In this document: positions 26,855-34,173 of the stretch, in pieces
Position numbering within the stretch: position 1 is the first letter of the stretch
How the letters are laid out: every line of letters starts with the position of its first letter
DNA from: Streptomyces hiroshimensis
Lineage (GTDB): Bacteria; Actinomycetota; Actinomycetes; Streptomycetales; Streptomycetaceae
Assembly (NCBI RefSeq): GCF_014650335.1
Contig: NZ_BMUT01000011.1
Location: forward strand, 124,001-188,000
Length of the DNA: 64,000 bases
Direction of reading: 5' to 3'
Position numbers and translations under genes: made by a program
Notes under the pieces: model-generated
The model's database searches: none
Seen by the model: the letters and a program-made list of their open reading frames with translations, nothing else
What the model was told of the DNA's origin: nothing

Positions 26855-27568
26855 ATGCATGTCGTCATTCTTGCCGGAGGCAAAGGCGTCCGGCTCCGCC
26901 CCTACACCACCGCCCTGCCCAAGCCGCTGGTGCCCATCGGTGAGGAGCACGCGATCCTGGAGATCGTGATGCGCCAGCTCGTCAGCGCGGGATTCACCAG
27001 CTGCACCCTGGCCATCGGCCACCTCGGCCACATCATCCGCGCCTACGTCGGCGACGGCTCCCAGTGGGGCATACGCGTCGACTACGCCACCGAGGAGAGC
27101 CCCCTGGGCACCATGGGCCCCCTCCTCACCATGCTCGACCGGCTGCCCGAGCACTTCCTCGCCATGAACGGCGACATCCTCACCGACCTCGACTTCGGCG
27201 ATGTGTACCGTACGCACGTGGCCTCCGCAGCGCCGCTGACCATCGCGACCTACGCCCGCCAGGTGAGCATCGACTTCGGGGTGCTGACCACCGACTCCGG
27301 CAGAGTCGTCGGGTTCGCGGAGAAACCCAGGATGGACTACCGGGTCTCCATGGGCGTCTACGGCGTCTCGCGCGCCGCCCTCGCCCGCTACACCCCGGGG
27401 CTGCCGCTGGGGTTCGACGAGCTGGTGCTGGACATGCTGGAGGCGAAGACCCCGCCGCGCGCCTACGAGTTCGACGGCTACTGGCTCGACATCGGCCGGC
27501 CGGACGACTACGACCGCGCCAACCGGGAGTTCTCCCTGCACCGCGACATGCTGATCAAGGGAGCGTGA
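26855..27568 (+). CDS. Sugar-phosphate nucleotidyltransferase
   Basis: A 237-residue enzyme starting at ATG 26855. It has the NTP-transferase signature LAGGKGVRLRPYT...PKPLVPIG, a conserved MNGDILTDLDF (metal Asp), a GFAEKP loop and a GYWLDIGRPDDY ending. It activates a sugar-1-phosphate to NDP-sugar. The length is that of the short GlmU-N/RmlA-like group without a left-handed helix domain. Sitting between two epimerase genes, it probably makes the activated precursor for the polymer. The base and sugar specificity is unknown. Confidence 0.9.
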   Translation: MHVVILAGGKGVRLRPYTTALPKPLVPIGEEHAILEIVMRQLVSAGFTSCTLAIGHLGHIIRAYVGDGSQWGIRVDYATEESPLGTMGPLLTMLDRLPEHFLAMNGDILTDLDFGDVYRTHVASAAPLTIATYARQVSIDFGVLTTDSGRVVGFAEKPRMDYRVSMGVYGVSRAALARYTPGLPLGFDELVLDMLEAKTPPRAYEFDGYWLDIGRPDDYDRANREFSLHRDMLIKGA

Positions 27569-27577
27569 ACGGCCGGC

Positions 27578-28477
27578 ATGCGCATCATCGTCCTGGGCGG
27601 CACCGGCTTCCTGGGCCGGCACGCCGCCGAGCGCCTGCGCGCCCTCCCGGGCGCGCAGGTGCTCGCCGCCGGCCGCTCGGCCGCCGCCGACGTCCCTATC
27701 GACCTCGCCTCCGCGGCGGTGGACGACCTCGCCGCCGTCCTGCGCCGGGCCGCGCCCGACGCCGTCGTCAACTGCGCGGGCGCGGTCGGCGGCAGCCCCG
27801 TGGGCCTCACCGGCCTCAACGCCCTGGGCCCCGCCGTCCTGTGCGAGGCCCTGCGCGCGGCGGCGCCCCGGGCCCGCCTCGTCCACCTGGGCTCCGCCGC
27901 CGAGTACGGGCCCGCCGACCGGCCCGTCGCCGAGACCGACGCCGCGCGCCCGCTCGGCCTCTACGGCGCCACCAAGCTGGCCGGCACCCTCGCCGTCACC
28001 GGCTCCGGCCTGGACACCGCCGTCCTGCGGGTGTTCAACCCCGTGGGCCCCGGCGCCCCCGCCGCCTCCCTGCCCGGCCGCCTCGCCGGGCTGCTCCGCG
28101 ACGCCGGGCCCGACGGCCGCATCCGGGTCGGCGACCTCTCCGCCCACCGCGACTTCGTCGACGCGCGCGACGTCGCCGACGCCGTCGCCCTCGCCGTCAC
28201 CGCGCCCGGCCCCCTGCCGCCGGTCCTCAACATCGGCAGCGGCACCGCCCGCCCCGTCCGGGCCGTCGCCGACGGGCTGATCGCCTCGGCGGGCTTCCGC
28301 GGCCGGCTCGACGAGGACGGCGACGGCTCACCCCGTTCCGCCGCCGTGCCCTGGCAGCAGGCCGACACCACCCTGGCCGCGAAGGCCCTGGGCTGGGCGC
28401 CGCGGCGCCCCCTCGCCACCTCCCTCACCGACCTGTGGGCCGAGACCCGCGACCGCTCCGGGGAGCCCCCGCGGTGA
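27578..28477 (+). CDS. NAD-dependent epimerase/dehydratase (extended SDR)
   Basis: A 299-residue enzyme starting at ATG 27578, nine bases after the nucleotidyltransferase stop. It shows LGGTGFLG, a VNCAGAVGG strand, HLGSAAEYG, and YGATK (Tyr-x3-Lys). It is shorter than classical UDP-glucose epimerases and resembles the RmlD/epimerase-like group. It is the second sugar-modifying SDR of the operon. It overlaps the following gene (GTGA), so expression is coupled to the spherulin-4 protein. Confidence 0.85.
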   Translation: MRIIVLGGTGFLGRHAAERLRALPGAQVLAAGRSAAADVPIDLASAAVDDLAAVLRRAAPDAVVNCAGAVGGSPVGLTGLNALGPAVLCEALRAAAPRARLVHLGSAAEYGPADRPVAETDAARPLGLYGATKLAGTLAVTGSGLDTAVLRVFNPVGPGAPAASLPGRLAGLLRDAGPDGRIRVGDLSAHRDFVDARDVADAVALAVTAPGPLPPVLNIGSGTARPVRAVADGLIASAGFRGRLDEDGDGSPRSAAVPWQQADTTLAAKALGWAPRRPLATSLTDLWAETRDRSGEPPR

Positions 28478-29238
28478 GCCCACCCGACCCCCCGGCGGAC
28501 GGACAGCGGCTGCTCGTTCCGCTCTACGTCCACCCCGCCGCCGACCCCGCGGCGTGGTCCGCGCTCGTGGAGGCCGCGCCCCGGCTCCACGGCGTCGTCC
28601 TCAACGTCGCGGACGGGCCCGGGGCCCGCCCCGACCCCGCCTTCGGCGCCGTGGCGGAACGCCTGCGCGGCGCGGGCGTGCGGCTGCTCGGCTATGTCGA
28701 CACCGGCTACGGCCACCGCCCGCCGCGCGCGGTCGTCGGCGACATCCGCCGCCACCGCCGCTGGTACGGCGTCGACGGCGTCTTCCTCGACCAAGCGGCC
28801 GCGCAGGCCGCGCACCTGCCCCACTACCGACGCCTCGTCATGCTCGCTAAGGCGCTCGGTGCGCGCACGGCCGTCCTCAACCCCGGCACCCATCCCGACC
28901 CCGGCTATGCTCGCCTCGCCGACCTCCTCGTCACCTTCGAGGGGACCTGGGAGACCTACCGGAGGGCCGCCGTGCCGCCTTGGACCGCCGACCACCCGCC
29001 GTCCCGCTTCTGTCACCTCGTCTACGGTGTGCCGCCCGGGCGGGCAGCCCACGTGGCACGCACCGCGGACGGCCGCGGCGCGGGCGTGCACTGCGCGGTA
29101 CCGGGGGAGGGCGCCAACCCGTGGCGCTCGGTGCCGTGCACGGACGGGCCCCGGCCCGAGGCGGGGGGATGCCTGCCGACGGCGGACGGTCCCCGGCTCC
29201 GGCCGGACGGCACCTCGCTCCACGGGAGGGCACAGTGA
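28474..29238 (+). CDS. Spherulin-4 family protein (GH135/Sph3-like)
   Basis: A 254-residue protein; GTG 28474 overlaps the previous stop. It has the spherulin-4 TIM-barrel pattern: LLVPLYVHPAADPAAW, VLNVADGPG, LLGYVDTGYG, YGVDGVFLDQ (catalytic-site Asp region), NPGTHP and FEGTWETY. Fungal Sph3 is an endo-N-acetylgalactosaminidase needed for galactosaminogalactan synthesis, and PelA of Pseudomonas has a related hydrolase domain. No signal peptide is visible, unlike Sph3, so either the start lies elsewhere or the protein acts inside or is exported otherwise. Overlaps the next gene (GTGA). Confidence 0.88.
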   Translation: MSPPDPPADGQRLLVPLYVHPAADPAAWSALVEAAPRLHGVVLNVADGPGARPDPAFGAVAERLRGAGVRLLGYVDTGYGHRPPRAVVGDIRRHRRWYGVDGVFLDQAAAQAAHLPHYRRLVMLAKALGARTAVLNPGTHPDPGYARLADLLVTFEGTWETYRRAAVPPWTADHPPSRFCHLVYGVPPGRAAHVARTADGRGAGVHCAVPGEGANPWRSVPCTDGPRPEAGGCLPTADGPRLRPDGTSLHGRAQ

Positions 29239-30104
29239 AGCGGCGGCGGCCTTCGTACGCCGCCCTGCTCGTGCTGCTCCTGCTCGCCGTCACCGCGGGC
29301 TGCTCGGCCACGGACGACGGGGATGACGGCGGCGACGGCCGGGACGGCGGTGGCGAGCCCTCGACCATGGCATCCGGGGAAGCCCGCCGCGCCACCGGGA
29401 AGCACTGGCAGCCCCGCCCCGGCACCCGCTGGCAGTGGCAGCTCGACGGGAAGGTCGACACCTCCGTCGGCGTGCCCGTCTACGACATCGACGGCTTCGA
29501 GAACACGGCCCGGACGGTCAAGGAGCTGCACGACCGCGGCGCCAAGGTGATCTGCTACGTCAACGCCGGGGCATGGGAGGACTTCCGCGCCGACCAGAAG
29601 GCGTTCCCCAAACGGCTGCTGGGCGAGCGGAACAAGGGCTGGAAGGGCGAGAAGTGGCTGGACATCCGCCGCCTCGACGTCCTGCGCCCGATCATGGCGG
29701 CCCGCTTCGACATGTGCCGCGAGAAGGGCTTCGACGCCGTCGAGCCGGACCTGACGGAGGGCTACCGCAACCGCACGGGCTTCCCGCTCTCCGCGGCCGA
29801 CCAGCTCGCCTTCAACCGCATGCTCGCCGGACTCGCCCACGAACGCGGCATGGCCGTGGGGCTGAAGAACGACCTCGACCAGATCCCCGACCTCGTGGGC
29901 GACTTCGACTTCGCGGTGAACGAACAGTGCGCCGAGTTCGAGGAGTGCGAGAAGCTGACGCCGTTCGTCAAGGGCGGCAAGGCGGTCTTCCACGTCGAGT
30001 ACGCCCTGGAGCCGAAGGAGTTCTGCGCCACGGCGCAGCGGCTCGGCCTCAGCTCGATGCGCAAGAAGCTCGAACTGGACGCGTGGCGCGAGCCGTGCGG
30101 GTGA
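29235..30104 (+). CDS. GH114-like endo-alpha-1,4-polygalactosaminidase lipoprotein (Ega3-like)
   Basis: A 289-residue protein starting at GTG 29235 with GGGAGGG upstream. The lipoprotein signal ends at a TAGC lipobox (Cys23), followed by an acidic Gly/Asp linker. The catalytic TIM barrel has WQWQLDGKVD, VPVYDIDGFEN, VICYVNAGAWEDFR, the FDAVEPDLTEGY motif (acidic catalytic pair region) and FAVNEQC. This is the GH114/TM1410-type fold; fungal Ega3 cleaves deacetylated galactosaminogalactan. It would sit on the outer membrane face and trim or release the polymer. Last gene of the operon. Confidence 0.9.
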   Translation: MKRRRPSYAALLVLLLLAVTAGCSATDDGDDGGDGRDGGGEPSTMASGEARRATGKHWQPRPGTRWQWQLDGKVDTSVGVPVYDIDGFENTARTVKELHDRGAKVICYVNAGAWEDFRADQKAFPKRLLGERNKGWKGEKWLDIRRLDVLRPIMAARFDMCREKGFDAVEPDLTEGYRNRTGFPLSAADQLAFNRMLAGLAHERGMAVGLKNDLDQIPDLVGDFDFAVNEQCAEFEECEKLTPFVKGGKAVFHVEYALEPKEFCATAQRLGLSSMRKKLELDAWREPCG

Positions 30105-30186
30105 CCGGTGCCCGCCGTCCGGGCGGTCACCGCGTCCGGAGGGTCATGACCCCGCGCGGGCGGTCACGGCCCTCCGTCCGGCTTCG

Positions 30187-30606
30187 TCACACCTCGCCGA
30201 CGTACACCCACTGCCCGTCCTCGCGGACGAAGCGGCTGTTCTCGTGCTGGAAGCCCGCGTGGCCGCCGGCCGTGTAGTGGGCGCGGAACTCGACGGTGCC
30301 CTCCTGGTGGAAGGCCGTGCCGTCCGTCGTCCCCAGGATCTCCAGCCGCGTCCACTGCACGGCCGGGTCGAAGTCCAGGCTGTCCGGCCGGGTGGAGGAG
30401 TGCCAGCTGCGCAGCAGGTAGGCGGCGTCGCGGACGGCGAACGCGCTGTAGCGCGAGCGCATCAGCCGTTCGGCCGTGGAGGCCGACCGTCCGCCTGCGT
30501 GCAGGCTGCCGCAGCAGTCGCCGTAGGCCGCGTCGAGGCCGCAGGGGCAGGGGGAGGCGGCGGTGACGGCCGGCCGGGGAGCGTGGTCTCTGGTTCTTCT
30601 GGACAC
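30187..30606 (-). CDS. YchJ-family SEC-C motif protein
   Basis: A 139-residue protein starting at GTG 30606. It has an N-terminal zinc-type cluster (CPCGLDAAYGDCCGSLH, four Cys), then the YchJ core AERLMRSRYSAFAVRDAAYLLRSWH and W-x-RLEIL. UPF0225/YchJ proteins are widespread small cytosolic proteins of unknown function with an NTF2-like fold. Monocistronic; it converges with the exopolysaccharide operon. Confidence 0.9.
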   Translation of the reverse strand: MSRRTRDHAPRPAVTAASPCPCGLDAAYGDCCGSLHAGGRSASTAERLMRSRYSAFAVRDAAYLLRSWHSSTRPDSLDFDPAVQWTRLEILGTTDGTAFHQEGTVEFRAHYTAGGHAGFQHENSRFVREDGQWVYVGEV

Positions 30607-30703
30607 CCCACGATTGTGCCCGGTCCCCGGCCCGCCCCCGGCACCGGCTCGGCCGGCGACGGGGGCCGGACCGGTGGCCGGTGGCCGGTGGCGTGGGGGC
30701 CGC

Positions 30704-31744
30704 TCAGCCGGCGGCGGGGATGTACGCCAGCCCGTGCGCGCCCGCCTCGCCCTTGCGGCCGACCTCCAGTGTGGTGATCACCTCCATCCGCTCCAGGTCC
30801 ACCACGGTCACCGTGCTGGACATGACGTTGGCCACGTAGCCCACCGCACCGTCCGGCGAGGACGTGATGGTCAGCGGGAACTTGCCGACCGGGACCCGCC
30901 CCACGGCCCCGAGGCCGTCCGGCCCGAAGACGGTCAGCACGCCGTCCCGCTGGGAGCCGAGCGCGCCGCCCTCGCCTTCGGCCATCCGCAGCTCGCCCGC
31001 GAGGACCAGGCCCGTGGCCGTGGTGTGCACCGGGAAGACCACGCCTCCGGTGGGCAGCATGCGCACGACCTCGCCCGTGGCGGCCTCGATCACCCGGATG
31101 CCGGGCGGGGCGGCGAGTGCGGAACCGAAGTCGCCCTTCGGGGCGGCGACGTAGACGTACCTGCCGTCGGGGGAGACGTCCAGCCCCTCGCTGCCCGGCA
31201 CGGTGACGCGTCCGGCGAACTCGTCCCGCTCCAGGTCCAGGACGGAGACGAACGACGCCTCCTTGTTGGTGGACCAGCCGCGGCGGCCGTCCGGGGAGAT
31301 CGCAAACCAGTGCGGTCCGTCGGCCATGACCGGGATCCGGCCGATGCGGCGGCGGGTGTCCGCGTCGAGGATCACGACGCCGCCCGGCTCGGTCGCGGTG
31401 GCTTCGACGCTGACGTACAGCCGGGAGCGCTCCCGGTCCAGGGCGAGGCCGTGCGGCGCGTGATCCGGGCCGAGGTCGACGGTGTCGACGACCTTCCGGG
31501 CGTCGGCGTCGATGACGGCGATCTGCCGGGCGCGCCCCCGGTGGGCGTGGTAGTAGCCGTCGACGTACGTGCTCGCGCAGTACAGCAGGCGCCGGTCCGG
31601 GTCGAAGCACAACTCATGTGGCTGGGCGGGCACTTCGACCACGTCGAGCTGCTCGTACGTGGCGGCGTCGAAGAAGGTGACGGTGGGGCCGGTCTGGCTC
31701 ACGACGGCCAGCACGTCGTGGCGGGAATCCGTGTTCGTGTTCAT
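30704..31744 (-). CDS. YncE-like beta-propeller protein
   Basis: A 346-residue protein. ATG 31744 is chosen (GAGG 9 bases upstream); ATG 31753 directly abuts that site. Seven-bladed propeller repeats are evident from recurring V-x-V-I/L-D-x-D/A and L-x-x-SPDGR.x.Y/W units (e.g. GLDVSPDGRYVYVA, LTITSSPDGAVGYVA). There is no signal peptide, so it is cytosolic. YncE/SMP-30-like propellers bind ligands or nucleic acid or act as lactonases; no catalytic signature can be assigned. Confidence 0.82.
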   Translation of the reverse strand: MNTNTDSRHDVLAVVSQTGPTVTFFDAATYEQLDVVEVPAQPHELCFDPDRRLLYCASTYVDGYYHAHRGRARQIAVIDADARKVVDTVDLGPDHAPHGLALDRERSRLYVSVEATATEPGGVVILDADTRRRIGRIPVMADGPHWFAISPDGRRGWSTNKEASFVSVLDLERDEFAGRVTVPGSEGLDVSPDGRYVYVAAPKGDFGSALAAPPGIRVIEAATGEVVRMLPTGGVVFPVHTTATGLVLAGELRMAEGEGGALGSQRDGVLTVFGPDGLGAVGRVPVGKFPLTITSSPDGAVGYVANVMSSTVTVVDLERMEVITTLEVGRKGEAGAHGLAYIPAAG

Positions 31745-31926
31745 GGCACGCATCCTCGGCCGCCCTTCCGGTGACGTGCCAATGCCGGGCGGGCAAGGAT
31801 GCTTTGCGGCAGGCGCATTTACCCAGCTGACGGCAGCTGCAGGCCGCGGCCGCCGTGGCGCGCGTCACGTCGGCCGGCCCCGGGGGCCGGCTTCGGGGCC
31901 CGCGGTGACCGGCCTCCTGCTGCCGG

Positions 31927-32448
31927 CTACTGGTACCAGCGCTGGTTGGCGCCGCCCGTGCAGTCCCACATCCATACGATCGCGCCGACTTCGTCCCTGG
32001 AGAACATGACGTCCAGGCATTTGCCGTTCATTCGGCTGCGGATCTGCTGGCCGTCCCAGTACCACCGCTGATTGATGCCGCCGTCGCAGTTCCAGGTGTT
32101 CACGGCAGCGCCGTTGTCGTTGCGGAAGGCGTAGATCTCCAGGCACTTCCCGTTCAGCGAGGTGCGGAGTTGCTCGCCGTCCCAGTACCACTGCTGTTGC
32201 GGACCCCCGTTGCAGTCCCACATGAGGACCGAGGCCCCGTCTTCCTGGTGGAATGCGTAGACGTCCAGGCATTTGTTGTTCATGGCCGATCTGAGGAGCG
32301 GACTCTTGATCGCTTTGCCGGCCGAGGCAGGAGGCGGCGCCGGAGACGGCGCCGGGGTGGCGGCGGACGCCGACGAAGTGACGAAACCGCCGCACACCAT
32401 GAGTGCGACGGATCCCCATAACGTGGCTGATCTGCGTGATCTGAACAT
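31927..32448 (-). CDS. Secreted ricin-type beta-trefoil lectin
   Basis: A 173-residue protein starting at ATG 32448. The signal peptide ends near SASAA (about residue 30), followed by a short Pro/Ala linker. Three trefoil repeats follow, each with NxKCLDV/E, a WDC/WNC Cys and Q-x-W (QQQWYWDG, NQRWYWDG, NQRWYQ). The module stands alone with no catalytic domain, so it is a free carbohydrate-binding protein. Codon 10, inside the signal peptide, is TTA (32419-32421), suggesting late, bldA-dependent secretion. Confidence 0.93.
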   Translation of the reverse strand: MFRSRRSATLWGSVALMVCGGFVTSSASAATPAPSPAPPPASAGKAIKSPLLRSAMNNKCLDVYAFHQEDGASVLMWDCNGGPQQQWYWDGEQLRTSLNGKCLEIYAFRNDNGAAVNTWNCDGGINQRWYWDGQQIRSRMNGKCLDVMFSRDEVGAIVWMWDCTGGANQRWYQ

Positions 32449-32733
32449 GATTCTTTCCTCCGCGGAATCAAGCGACTGCGGTGCGGGGCAGGCCTGAGGA
32501 TGCCCGGGAGTGCGCTAGGACGCCAGTGCTACGGAACGGGATTCGCGCGGATCGGCTCACTCGTGTGAGTGCTGCCGTTCTCTAAACGGCAAATCATCCC
32601 TTCGGGTGGTATTTCGTCAACCATCTTCCGAAATGCACCCGGAAGAGTGGACTCTCCTCCGTGAAGGTGCCGCTCTCGGGGAGGCGACTCCCCCCAACGT
32701 CAACGCGGCGCCACCGCGGGGGAAGGAGACTCC

Positions 32734-33087
32734 ATGTTCCCGCTCAAACGCCTGGCGCAACTCGGGGTGACAGCCGCAGCGGCAACAGCCCTCATCGTCG
32801 GGTTCTCCGCCAATGCCGAGGCGGCAAGAGGCACTTTGACGCTCAGGTATCCCAACGGCAACACCATCAACGTCACTGACCGGGGCAACTTCATCTGCTT
32901 CCCGATCCAGGGTGCGGTGGGGGCCGTCAACAGGACCGACGCAAACGCCTTCTTCTCCACGGATGCGTCCTGCTCCAACACGACGGTGGTCGTCCCGCCC
33001 GGCGGCAGCGCCGACTTCTCACCCCAGAACGGCCTGGTCTTCCGCCCTGTCGGTGACGCTTCCGGACAGGACCAGTCCCACACCTGA
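32734..33087 (+). CDS. Small secreted protein of unknown function
   Basis: A 117-residue protein; ATG 32734 follows AAGGAGA. The signal peptide (LGVTAAAATALIVGF...) is cut near AEAA, giving a mature protein of about 85 residues. It has two Cys (NFICFP, ASCSNT) likely to form a disulfide, in a beta-rich sequence. It resembles the many small secreted beta-sandwich proteins of Streptomyces; no family recognised. A strong hairpin follows. Confidence 0.75.
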   Translation: MFPLKRLAQLGVTAAAATALIVGFSANAEAARGTLTLRYPNGNTINVTDRGNFICFPIQGAVGAVNRTDANAFFSTDASCSNTTVVVPPGGSADFSPQNGLVFRPVGDASGQDQSHT

Positions 33088-33113
33088 GCGCGTGGCTGTG
33101 ATTCCCGCGACCT

Positions 33114-33143
33114 GAGCCCCCGGCCGAGAAGGTCCGGGGGCTC
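33114..33143 (+). terminator. Hairpin after the small secreted protein
   Basis: A 10-bp perfect stem (GAGCCCCCGG at 33114-33123 against 33134-33143) with a 10-base loop that can add two more pairs with a bulge; 26 bases beyond the stop at 33087. Confidence 0.75.
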
Positions 33144-33244
33144 GGTGCTGTGCGGGTTGCCGCCCGGAGCGGGGCGCGTTCCCCTGGGAATACTGACATC
33201 GCCGCAGGTCGCGGTGGTGTTCAAGGATCCGGAGGAGTTCCCGC

Positions 33245-34027
33245 ATGCCCGGTTCGTCGCGCCGCGTGCCCCGTCTGCTCCATTCGCTCCGTCTGCTCCC
33301 TTCGCCCCGACCGCTCCGCGCCCGCTCGCCCCTGGCCGCAGCCCTGGCCTCGCTGACCCTGGTGCTGTGCGGGCTGCCCGCCTCCGCCTCCGCCGCTGGA
33401 CCCGCGGCGGCCTACGACCACCAAAGATGCGGCAACACCTCCGGGCGGGTGCTGCTCACCCTCGACGACTGGGCCTTCGACCGCCCCGAACGGGCCGTGG
33501 AGACGGGTGTCTACCTCAGGGGGAGGGGAATCCGCGCGGCGTTCTTCCTCATCAACCAATACGCCTCGCAGCAGCCTCAGGTCGCCGAGACGCTGCGCCG
33601 TCAGGGCCACTGGGTGGGCAATCACACCTACTCCCACCCGCACTTGACGAAGCTCGGTGAGGACGAGGTGGGCAGGGAGATCCGCGACGGCGTCAGGAGC
33701 ACGCTGTTCCGTCCCCCGTTCGGGGACTACGGGCCCCGGGAGACGCGGATCGCCGCCGGCCTCGGCTACCGCGTGTGCACCTGGACCGTCGACACCCTCG
33801 ACTGGGATGACGCCGACGGCCGCTTCCCCGACGTCGCCACGCTGCGGGCGAGGGTCCGCAACGCCCCCGCGGAGGACAAGCGCGGGGGAGTGGTGCTCGG
33901 ACACCTCTTCAGCAATTTCCCCGACGCCCTCCCGGGCATCGTCGACGATCTGCGCGCCCAGGGATACGCCCTGTGCCGCAACACCGGCCCCACCGGTCCG
34001 GTGATCGGGGACCCGCTGCGGTGCTGA
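33245..34027 (+). CDS. Secreted CE4 polysaccharide deacetylase
   Basis: A 260-residue enzyme starting at ATG 33245, behind GGAGGAG. It has a long, Arg-rich signal region ending near SASAA (about 50). NodB-type motifs are all present: LLTLDDWAF (Asp-Asp), GNHTYSHPHL (His-x3-His metal site), FRPPFGDYG (Arg/Pro motif) and a VVLGH final His. CE4 enzymes N-deacetylate chitin, peptidoglycan or other HexNAc glycans outside the cell. It is 3 kb from the exopolysaccharide operon but separately transcribed, so a link is not shown. Confidence 0.92.
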   Translation: MPGSSRRVPRLLHSLRLLPSPRPLRARSPLAAALASLTLVLCGLPASASAAGPAAAYDHQRCGNTSGRVLLTLDDWAFDRPERAVETGVYLRGRGIRAAFFLINQYASQQPQVAETLRRQGHWVGNHTYSHPHLTKLGEDEVGREIRDGVRSTLFRPPFGDYGPRETRIAAGLGYRVCTWTVDTLDWDDADGRFPDVATLRARVRNAPAEDKRGGVVLGHLFSNFPDALPGIVDDLRAQGYALCRNTGPTGPVIGDPLRC

Positions 34028-34056
34028 CGGCCGGGGTGTCGCCTTGAAGCAGACAA

Positions 34057-34077
34057 TTCCTCACCTAATGTGAGGAA
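34057..34077 (+). promoter_or_regulatory. Palindrome in the FUSC transporter promoter
   Basis: TTCCTCAC (34057-34064) and its exact complement (34070-34077) are separated by CTAAT. TATGAT at 34081-34086 follows as a good -10, so the dyad covers the -35 and spacer and would suit a repressor. No regulator gene is adjacent. Confidence 0.6.
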
Positions 34078-34173
34078 CACTATGATCCGCACAATCGGCT
34101 GGAATGCCGCACCCGGCCCCCGGGCCGCCCCGGCGCGCTCCTCCGGGCGGAAGGCGCCCCGGTGGATGCGGGC

